Assembly (NCBI GenBank): GCA_023392225.1 | Contig: JAEVZM010000233.1 | Span: 1-14,439 of the forward strand | Direction: 5' to 3' | Length of the DNA stretch: 14,439 nt | Source of the DNA: Pseudomonadota bacterium | GTDB lineage: Bacteria > Pseudomonadota > Alphaproteobacteria > Rhizobiales > Kaistiaceae | Part shown: positions 9,230 to 14,439 of the stretch, one piece after another | Layout: each line of letters opens with the position of its first letter | Position numbering within the stretch: the stretch's first letter is position 1 | Translations under genes and position numbers: made by a program | The notes under the pieces: generated by a model | Databases searched by the model: none | What the model was told of the DNA's origin: nothing | Seen by the model: the letters and a program-made list of their open reading frames with translations, nothing else

Positions 9230-9245
9230 TGTGACTATATTCACA
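9230..9245. promoter_or_regulatory. CRP-type operator, perfect TGTGA-N6-TCACA
   Basis: The 16-bp dyad TGTGA-CTATAT-TCACA matches the consensus half-sites of the E. coli cAMP receptor protein exactly. It lies in the 213-bp gap between the divergent RTX and metallopeptidase genes. Its centre, between 9237 and 9238, is 41.5 bp upstream of the start predicted from the TATGCT hexamer of the RTX gene, the class II activation position. A CRP/FNR-family protein is the likely ligand; which member it is in this organism is not known. Confidence 0.65.
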
Positions 9246-9372
9246 GCCCCTGCCCGGGCGCCGGGGAACCGGCGACCGGCGCTGCACGTTGTTGGTCCCT
9301 CGTCGGCCATGGCATTCTCGCCTATGCTGGCGGCAGCGCTCTGGGCGGCGCGAAACGAGGGAGCAGCGGCCA

Positions 9373-10299
9373 ATGCGTTGGCGCGGGCGTGAGCAGAGCA
9401 ACAACATCGAGGACCGTCGCGGTCAGGGCGGTGGCATGGGCGGCGGCTTCGGCCGTGGCGGCTTCGGCTTTCCCGGCGGCTCGGGCGGCGGCCCCCGCAT
9501 CGGCATCCCGATCGGCGGTCGGGGCGGCGGCTTCAGCATCGTCGGCATCATAATCCTCCTCGGGGTACTGTGGTTCTCCGGAGTCGATCTCTCCTCGATC
9601 CTCGGCGGTGGCGGGGGGAGCCAGGTGTCGGTCAACAACCCGGGCCAGAGCGGAGTCCCTACCGACGAGGAGGGCCAGTTCGTCGCCACCGTGCTCGGCG
9701 ATACCGAGGACACGTGGGGGCGCCTGTTCCAGGAGGGCGGGAAGCGCTACGAGGACCCGACGCTGGTGCTGTTCACCGGGCAGGTGCAGTCCGCCTGCGG
9801 CTTCGCCAGCGCCGCCACCGGGCCGTTCTACTGCCCGGGCGACCACAAGCTCTATCTCGACCTCTCGTTCTTCGACGAGATGAGCCGGCGCTTCGGTGCG
9901 CCGGGCGACTTCGCCCAGGCCTACGTCATCGCCCACGAGGTCGGCCACCACGTCCAGAACCTTCTCGGCGTCCTCCCGCAGGTCGATGCCGAGCGGCGGC
10001 GGGCGAGCCGGAGCGACGCCAATGCGCTCTCGGTGCGGCTCGAGCTCCAGGCCGACTGCCTTGCCGGGGTCTGGGCCCACGATGCCGACGCCAAGGGCAT
10101 CCTCGAGGTCGGTGACATCGACGAGGCGCTCAACGCGGCGACGCAGATCGGCGACGACACGCTCCAGAAGAAGAGCCAGGGCTACGTCGTCCCGGACAGC
10201 TTCACCCACGGCACCTCGGCCCAGCGCAGCAAGTGGTTCAAGCGCGGCTACCAGCAGGGCCGGGTCGACGCCTGCGATACCTTCTCGGGCGCGATCTGA
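9373..10299 (+). CDS. Neutral zinc metallopeptidase, YpfJ family
   Basis: This 308-residue protein belongs to the putative neutral zinc metallopeptidase family (YpfJ-like). It opens with a charged segment (MRWRGREQSNNIEDRRGQ), then a long Gly-rich stretch (about residues 18-55) and one membrane segment (FSIVGIIILLGVLWFSGV, about 55-75). The catalytic region carries HEVGH at 188-192, with the two zinc-binding His and the catalytic Glu. ELQADC at 224-229 probably supplies the third ligand. FCPGD-like text (FYCPGDHKLYLDLSFFDEM) and the end FKRGYQQGRVDACDTF are typical of the family. The ATG at 9373 has GGGAG about 10 nt upstream; the frame continues to 9289 but that part looks non-coding. Substrates are unknown. 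It is divergent from the RTX gene and stops 6 nt from the convergent TMEM175 gene. Confidence 0.94.
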   Translation: MRWRGREQSNNIEDRRGQGGGMGGGFGRGGFGFPGGSGGGPRIGIPIGGRGGGFSIVGIIILLGVLWFSGVDLSSILGGGGGSQVSVNNPGQSGVPTDEEGQFVATVLGDTEDTWGRLFQEGGKRYEDPTLVLFTGQVQSACGFASAATGPFYCPGDHKLYLDLSFFDEMSRRFGAPGDFAQAYVIAHEVGHHVQNLLGVLPQVDAERRRASRSDANALSVRLELQADCLAGVWAHDADAKGILEVGDIDEALNAATQIGDDTLQKKSQGYVVPDSFTHGTSAQRSKWFKRGYQQGRVDACDTFSGAI

Positions 10300-10305
10300 G
10301 GCGGC

Positions 10306-10890
10306 TCAGCGGCGGAGTGCCCGCTTCAGCAGCGGCGTCAGCGTGTTGAGGAGGTAGACCAGCATCGCGCCGGTCACGTCGAAGAGGGCCACGATCGAGG
10401 ACAGGATCGCCGTGCCGACGAAGACACCGAGCGCGAACGTGCCGTCGTTCTTCTCGGGCTCGCCGGCCTCCTCCTCGGTCAGCCGCGTCAGCCGGATGGC
10501 GACGAGCGCGGCGAGGCCGACATTGGCGGCATAGAGCCAGATCGCCGGCGCGAGGTCGTAGCGGCCGACGATCTGGGTCGAGAACGGCACCATGGTGATG
10601 AAGAAGAGGTGGAGCAGCGTCCAGCGGGCGAGGCGGTCGCTGGCGATCTCGGGCTCGGGCTTCAGGCGCGACTGGCCGAACCAGCGCCGGGCGAGCACGA
10701 AGAAGCTGATCACGTAGACCAGCAGGTCGTCGAGATGGGCGCCGAAGGCGCGGGCAAGGTCCGCGCTGGTGCGCGGATGAAAGTCGTCCGGCAGCTCGAG
10801 GTTGAGGACGAGGAGCGTCATCGCGAAGGCGAATACGCCGTCGCTCAGGGCGTCGAGACGGCTCTTTCTGATCCGCTCGCCGCCCGCCAT
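10306..10890 (-). CDS. TMEM175 family (DUF1211) membrane protein, putative potassium channel
   Basis: The 194-residue protein has the signature of bacterial TMEM175 proteins at its N-terminus: R11-LDA-LSDG and then VFAFAMTLLVLNLELP, a variant of the RxxxFSDGVFAIAxTLL motif in helix 1, with Leu in place of Phe. About six hydrophobic segments follow, including DDLLVYVISFFVLARRWF, LLHLFFITMVPFSTQIVG and AILSSIVALFDVTGAMLVYL. Characterised bacterial relatives form tetrameric potassium channels in the inner membrane; that activity here is inferred. The ATG at 10888-10890 lies 10 nt after the carA stop with AGGGGGA between, so it is probably translated from the carA transcript. The link with carbamoyl phosphate synthesis is not obvious and may be only positional. 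Confidence 0.88.
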   Translation of the reverse strand: MAGGERIRKSRLDALSDGVFAFAMTLLVLNLELPDDFHPRTSADLARAFGAHLDDLLVYVISFFVLARRWFGQSRLKPEPEIASDRLARWTLLHLFFITMVPFSTQIVGRYDLAPAIWLYAANVGLAALVAIRLTRLTEEEAGEPEKNDGTFALGVFVGTAILSSIVALFDVTGAMLVYLLNTLTPLLKRALRR

Positions 10891-10900
10891 CCCGGTCCCC

Positions 10901-12076
10901 CTAGCCGCGCTCGTCGATCATCTTGACGAAACGCTCGAACAGGTAGCGGCTGTCGCGCGGACCTGGCGACGCCTCGGGATGGTACTGCACGGAGAACACC
11001 GGCAGGCTCTTGTGGCGGATGCCGCAGTTCGAGCCGTCGAACAGCGAGACGTGGGTCTGCTCGACCTCGTCGGGAAGCGTGTCGGTGTCGACCGCGAAGC
11101 CGTGGTTCATCGAGGTGATCTCGACCTTGCCGGTGGTCAGGTCCTTGACCGGATGGTTCGCGCCGTGGTGCCCCTGGTGCATCTTCACGGTCTTGCCGCC
11201 GAGCGCGATGCCGAGCATCTGGTGGCCGAGGCAGATGCCGAAGGTCGGCGTGCCCGAGGCGAGCACCTCGCGGATCGCCGGCACGGCGTATTCCCCGGTC
11301 GCGGCGGGGTCGCCCGGCCCGTTCGACAGGAACACGCCGTCGGGCTTGTGGGCGAGGATCTCCTCGCCGGTGGCGCTCGCCGGCAGCACCGTCACGCGGC
11401 AGCCATGGTCGGCGAGAAGCCTCAGGATGTTGCGCTTGATGCCGTAGTCGACGGCGACGACGTGGCGCGTCGGCGCCTCCTGGCGACCGTAGCCCTTGCC
11501 CCATTCCCAGGAGGTCTGGTCCCAGGTGTAGCTCTGCCCTGTGGTGACCTCCTTGGCGAGGTCCATGCCGACGAGGCCCGGCCAGGCCCGCGCCGCGGCG
11601 ACCAGCTTCGCCCGGTCGAAGTTGCCGTCGTGCCGGTGGACGATGACGGCGTTCGGCGATCCCTTCTCGCGGACCAGCGCGGTCAGCGCCCGGGTGTCGA
11701 CGCCGGCGATGCCGATGATGCCGCGGGCCCGCAGCCAGGCGTCGAAACCGCGGGTCGCGCGGTAGTTGGAGGGCTCGGTGATGTCGGTCTTCAGCACGCA
11801 TCCCCGCACGCCCGAGGCGGCGGCCATATTGACCGTCTCGATGTCCTCGTCGTTGACGCCGACATTGCCGACATGGGGGAAGGTGAAGGTGATGATCTGT
11901 CCCGCATAGGACGGGTCGGTCAGGATCTCCTGGTACCCGGTCATCGCGGTGTTGAAGCAGATCTCGCCGGGCGCCTCGCCCTCGGCGCCGAGGCCAATGC
12001 CCTCGACGATGGTGCCGTCGGCGAGGACGATGAGGGCGGTGGGCCGCTGCTCGTGCCAGGTTTCGGTTGCAGTCAT
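10901..12076 (-). CDS. carA: Carbamoyl phosphate synthetase small subunit (glutaminase)
   Basis: CarA hydrolyses glutamine and passes ammonia to CarB. The 391-residue length is normal. The N-terminal CPSase domain (about 12-145) includes FNTAMTGYQEILTDPSYAGQ and GVDTRALT. The class I glutamine amidotransferase domain (about 195-385) has the nucleophile in GICLGHQ (Cys near residue 281) and the catalytic His-Glu in YHPEAS (near 366). LSNGPGDP is the typical oxyanion-region motif. The ATG at 12074-12076 has TGGAG upstream. That SD falls in the loop of a small GCGC-TGGA-GCGC dyad at 12083-12094. A TATAAC -10-like hexamer lies at 12104-12109. It is divergent from yqeY and followed by the TMEM175 gene. 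carB, its partner, is 3.9 kb further downstream and has its own leader. Confidence 0.98.
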   Translation of the reverse strand: MTATETWHEQRPTALIVLADGTIVEGIGLGAEGEAPGEICFNTAMTGYQEILTDPSYAGQIITFTFPHVGNVGVNDEDIETVNMAAASGVRGCVLKTDITEPSNYRATRGFDAWLRARGIIGIAGVDTRALTALVREKGSPNAVIVHRHDGNFDRAKLVAAARAWPGLVGMDLAKEVTTGQSYTWDQTSWEWGKGYGRQEAPTRHVVAVDYGIKRNILRLLADHGCRVTVLPASATGEEILAHKPDGVFLSNGPGDPAATGEYAVPAIREVLASGTPTFGICLGHQMLGIALGGKTVKMHQGHHGANHPVKDLTTGKVEITSMNHGFAVDTDTLPDEVEQTHVSLFDGSNCGIRHKSLPVFSVQYHPEASPGPRDSRYLFERFVKMIDERG

Positions 12077-12103
12077 CGGGACGCGCTCCAGCGCTCGGAC
12101 GTC

Positions 12104-12109
12104 GTTATA
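12104..12109 (-). promoter_or_regulatory. Candidate carA -10 element
   Basis: TATAAC on the minus strand matches five of six -10 consensus positions and lies 28 nt before the carA ATG. The sequence at the -35 distance is AACGCA or TAACGC, which is not convincing. If it is correct, the carA leader would be too short for classical attenuation. Confidence 0.35.
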
Positions 12110-12172
12110 GTCTCGGGATCGGGCTCTGCGTTATCAGCGTAGCCACGCCGCGGCAAGCGCATGGCAGCCCGC

Positions 12173-12203
12173 TTGATTCCGGAGGGCAATCGGCCCATAT
12201 ACT
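12173..12203 (+). promoter_or_regulatory. Candidate yqeY promoter
   Basis: TTGATT and TATACT are recognisable -35 and -10 hexamers on the plus strand, but the 19-nt spacing is longer than optimal. Transcription would begin near 12210 and leave a leader of about 180 nt containing the CCGAGC/GCTCGG stem near the ribosome-binding site. Confidence 0.25.
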
Positions 12204-12390
12204 GCGCCTGGATGGCAACACCCCACACAATCGCCACGATTCGGTGGGCGGAGCCGCAGGGCCCGATCCGGCATATGGTTGTGACCCAAGCCAAAGTCCA
12301 GAAAGAACAACGGCTTATCTTGAGAGTGAAAATTGCGCGCGCCGTTTGCCCGAGCTTTGCTCGGCCTGTCGCGCCAATGGAGAATCCTTG

Positions 12391-12840
12391 ATGCGTGATG
12401 CGATCAATGCCGCTCTGAAAGAAGCGATGCTTCAGCAGGACAAGCGGCGGATGTCGACCCTTCGCCTGATCTGCGCGGCGATCAAGGACCGCGACATTGC
12501 GGCGCGGAGCACGGGCAAGGATCGCGTCGGCGAAGACGAGATTCTGGAAATCCTCACCCGCATGATCCGCCAGCGCAAGGAGTCGGCGAAGGCTTACGAG
12601 GAAGGCAATCGCCTAGATCTTGCCCAGGAGGAGCGCGACGAGATCGCGATCATCAAGTCGTTCCTGCCGCAGGAGCTCGACGATGCTGAGCTGCGCTCGG
12701 TATGTGCCGAGGCGGTGAAGCAGACCGGCGCCGCCGGACTCCGCGACATCGGCAAGTGCATGCAGGCGCTGAAGGACCGCTATCCGGGCCGTATGGACTT
12801 CGGCAAGGCGAGCCATCTCGTCAAGGGCATGCTGACCTGA
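12391..12840 (+). CDS. GatB/YqeY domain protein
   Basis: The 149-residue protein is a stand-alone YqeY, related to the C-terminal helical domain of the GatB subunit of tRNA amidotransferase. Typical features are the opening MRDAINAALKEAMLQQDKRR, MSTLRLICAAIKDRDI, EILTRMIRQRKESAKAYEEG, IIKSFLPQEL, and the end DFGKASHLVKGML. The family may bind tRNA or act in amidotransferase-linked quality control, but its role is not settled. The ATG at 12391 is chosen because it gives the family N-terminus and has TGGAGA 8 nt upstream. In many alphaproteobacteria, as I recall, yqeY is followed by dnaG and rpoD. Here the next gene is convergent and unrelated. Confidence 0.95.
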   Translation: MRDAINAALKEAMLQQDKRRMSTLRLICAAIKDRDIAARSTGKDRVGEDEILEILTRMIRQRKESAKAYEEGNRLDLAQEERDEIAIIKSFLPQELDDAELRSVCAEAVKQTGAAGLRDIGKCMQALKDRYPGRMDFGKASHLVKGMLT

Positions 12841-12852
12841 CCTGATCCCGGC

Positions 12853-12887
12853 CGGGGCGGGCGGCGCTCGCGCTCCGGCACGCCCCG
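12853..12887. terminator. GC-rich hairpin between yqeY and the reductase gene
   Basis: CGGGGCG (12853-12859) and CGCCCCG (12881-12887) form a 7-bp stem. The 21-nt loop can form further GC pairs. It fills the 50-bp gap between two convergent stops at 12840 and 12891, so a shared terminator is likely. Neither side is followed by a T run. Confidence 0.45.
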
Positions 12888-12890
12888 CCG

Positions 12891-14129
12891 CTAGTCGTCC
12901 TTCGTCACCTTCACCACCAGGCCCTTGAGGTCGACGCTCTCGTCGGAGCACATCTCCGGCGAGGGCGAGAGGCCGGCCGCGAGCAGCTTCCGGCCGACCA
13001 TGTGGTCGGCGGGCCGGTTGACCGAATCGATCGCCAGCAGCCGGTCGTCGGCGAAGTGGAACACCGAGAAGCGGTTGTCCTCGAGCCGTCCGCGCATGAC
13101 GGAGCGGGTGGCGCCGAAGGGCAGCCCGACCATCTGCAGCTTGACGTCGCCCTGGTCCGACCAGAACCACGGCACCTCGTCGAAGACGTGCGGGCGGCCG
13201 AGCAGGGTCTTGGCCGCGACCTTGGCCTGGTCGACCGCGTTCTGCACGGATTCGAGCCGGACGCGCCGGCCGAGCGCCGCGTGCGGGAAGGAGACGCAGT
13301 CGCCGATGGCGACGATGCCGGCGGCGCCGGTCGCCATCGTGTCGTCGACCAGGATGCCGTTGTCGACGGGCAGGCCGGCAGCCGCGGCGATCTCGGTGTT
13401 GGGCAGGACGCCGATGCCGAGGAGGACCAGGTCGGCCGGGATGCGCTCGCCGGTGGAGGATTCGACCGCGACCACCCGGCCGCTCTCGCCGACGATCCGG
13501 CCGATCGCGGTGTTCAGCTTGACGTCGCTCCCCCAGCCGCGATGCAGGTCGAGGAAGTAGCGGGAGATCTCCGGCGCGACCACCCGGCCCATCAGGCGGT
13601 CGGCCGCCTCGAGCACGGTGACGGTCCGGCCGAGCAGCCGGGCGGTCGCCGCGACCTCGAGGCCGATGAAGCCGCCGCCGACCACCACCACGTTCTCGGC
13701 ATTGGCGAGGCGCTCGCGAAGCGCCCGGGCTTCGGCCGCCACCCGGAGGACGTGGACGCCGGCGAGGTGCGTGCCGTCGATCGGCGGGATCCGCGGGCGC
13801 GCCCCCATGGCGATCCCCAGCCCGTCGAATGACAGCACGGCCCCGTCGCTCAGGCGGAGCTGGCGCTCGCCGACGTCGATCGATTCGACCTCGGAGGCGA
13901 GCATCAGCTGGATGGCGTTCTTCTCGTAGAAGGACTCGGGGCGGAGCGGCAGGAGGTCGTGCGCCGGGTCCTTGAGATAGGCCTTCGACAGCGGCGGCCT
14001 CTGGTACGGGATGTCGGTCTCGGCGCTCACCAGCCGGAGCGGCCCGTCATAGCCCTCGGCGCGCAGCGAGGCGGCCAGTTGCGAGCCGCCATGGCCGCCG
14101 CCGACGATGATGATGCCGTGCTCGAACAA
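12891..14129 (-). CDS. FAD-dependent oxidoreductase, ferredoxin/rubredoxin reductase type
   Basis: This 412-residue flavoprotein resembles NAD(P)H-dependent ferredoxin reductases of the putidaredoxin and rhodocoxin reductase group. These pass electrons to a small [2Fe-2S] protein that serves a P450 or dioxygenase. It has the FAD-binding GGGHGG (10-15), the family motif PYQRPPLSKAYL (about 42-53), a second dinucleotide fold with VVVGGGFIGLEVAATA (about 147-162), and the FAD-contacting GIVAIGDCVSFP (about 270-281). The C-terminal reductase domain (about 320-400) includes PWFWSDQGDVKLQMVGLP. The start is TTG at 14127-14129, behind GGGGAGAGG at about 6 nt; no ATG gives the N-terminal FAD motif. 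No ferredoxin, P450 or oxygenase gene is next to it in the window, so the physiological partner is unknown. It is divergent from proC. Confidence 0.93.
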   Translation of the reverse strand: MFEHGIIIVGGGHGGSQLAASLRAEGYDGPLRLVSAETDIPYQRPPLSKAYLKDPAHDLLPLRPESFYEKNAIQLMLASEVESIDVGERQLRLSDGAVLSFDGLGIAMGARPRIPPIDGTHLAGVHVLRVAAEARALRERLANAENVVVVGGGFIGLEVAATARLLGRTVTVLEAADRLMGRVVAPEISRYFLDLHRGWGSDVKLNTAIGRIVGESGRVVAVESSTGERIPADLVLLGIGVLPNTEIAAAAGLPVDNGILVDDTMATGAAGIVAIGDCVSFPHAALGRRVRLESVQNAVDQAKVAAKTLLGRPHVFDEVPWFWSDQGDVKLQMVGLPFGATRSVMRGRLEDNRFSVFHFADDRLLAIDSVNRPADHMVGRKLLAAGLSPSPEMCSDESVDLKGLVVKVTKDD

Positions 14130-14286
14130 AGATGCCTCTCCCCGTCGTCTGCCGTGAGATGTCTGGCATAGACGGGCGCTTGCGGCACGGCAAGCGTGCG
14201 GCCGGGATGGGCCCCGGGATGCGGGATCGTGCCGCGCCGTGCTATGTCCCTCGCCTGATTTTCACCAACCGGGCAGGCAGACGCGC

Positions 14287-14439
14287 GTGGACACTCTCTC
14301 TTCACTCACCCCCACCCGGCCGCTGGTGCTGGTCGGTGCCGGCAAGATGGGCGGCGCGATGCTGTCGGGCTGGCTCGATTCCGGGCTCGATCCCGCCGCG
14401 GTGATCGTCGTCGACCCTGCGCCGCCGTCCGATACGGCG
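14287..14439 (+). CDS. proC: Pyrroline-5-carboxylate reductase, 5' part only
   Basis: The first 51 codons of a gene run off the right edge. ProC reduces pyrroline-5-carboxylate to proline with NAD(P)H in the cytoplasm. The visible part is a Rossmann-fold start: PLVLVGAGKMGGAMLSGWLD (from residue 12), with the GxGxMG nucleotide-binding signature GAGKMG, then VIVVDPAPP, which matches the ProC pattern. The GTG at 14287-14289 is the only start near the Rossmann strand; upstream there is only a weak GGCAGG SD. Another NAD(P)-binding enzyme beginning with GAGKMG is possible because the catalytic domain is not visible. Confidence 0.8.
   Translation, partial: MDTLSSLTPTRPLVLVGAGKMGGAMLSGWLDSGLDPAAVIVVDPAPPSDTA

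Larger units (their letters stand above)
12077..12390. other. Divergent carA / yqeY intergenic region
   Basis: This 314-bp region has no supportable gene. For carA (minus strand) a TATAAC hexamer at 12104-12109 would start transcription near 12097, giving a leader of only about 21 nt; no good -35 is visible. For yqeY (plus) TTGATT (12173-12178) and TATACT (12198-12203) are 19 nt apart, a possible but loosely spaced promoter. A 6-bp stem CCGAGC-TTT-GCTCGG at 12350-12364 lies just before the yqeY SD. The frame of yqeY stays open upstream to 12067, but that part lacks family similarity. Confidence 0.5.

Noticed and set aside
9308..9328. TGGCAT...TATGCT as a possible sigma-54 promoter for the metallopeptidase
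   Set aside because: The distance between the GG and GC elements is 13 nt rather than the required 10, and the TATGCT lacks a suitable -35.
10802..12142. Plus-strand 446-codon open frame across carA
   Set aside because: It is antisense to carA, and its composition is typical of GC-driven shadow frames.

Overview
The window looks like chromosomal DNA from a high-GC alphaproteobacterium, probably of the Rhodospirillales/Geminicoccales type. This is inferred from gene content (carA, carB, greA, an Lrp/AsnC regulator, trxB and a LysR gene close together, with yqeY divergent from carA) and from strong GC bias at third codon positions. No rRNA, tRNA, CRISPR array, transposase or phage gene was found. 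Most genes are housekeeping; the stretch between carB and carA carries the accessory content.

Layout from left to right. Positions 1-273 hold no convincing gene, only a GC-rich perfect hairpin and a doubtful short ORF. A LysR regulator (274-1164, minus) lies downstream of thioredoxin reductase trxB (1231-2136, minus). trxB has an in-frame TAG where the family normally continues for about 20 residues, and the lost tail is still readable after the stop. An Lrp/AsnC regulator (2375-2860, plus) is divergent from trxB and converges on greA (2864-3340, minus). carB (3662-6997, minus) lies upstream of greA.

Between carB and carA is a 3.9-kb block. It holds a membrane-bound diguanylate cyclase (7360-8511, plus), a small RTX repeat protein (8584-9159, minus), a YpfJ-type zinc metallopeptidase (9373-10299, plus) and a TMEM175-family membrane protein (10306-10890, minus). 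The last lies 10 nt behind carA (10901-12076, minus) and is probably co-transcribed with it. Divergent from carA is yqeY (12391-12840, plus). It is followed by a convergent FAD-dependent ferredoxin-reductase-like gene (12891-14129, minus) and the 5' end of proC (14287 to window edge, plus).

How the genes work together: carA and carB encode the two subunits of carbamoyl phosphate synthetase, which feeds arginine and pyrimidine synthesis, but here they need separate promoters. The RTX and metallopeptidase genes are divergent and share an intergenic region with a perfect TGTGA-N6-TCACA dyad. The dyad sits at -41.5 relative to the start predicted from a TATGCT hexamer ahead of the RTX gene, which is the geometry of a class II CRP-type activated promoter. 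I see no clearly new multi-gene system. The best leads are the trxB amber codon, this CRP-like promoter with its compact Lys-rich RTX protein, and the accessory block splitting carA from carB.
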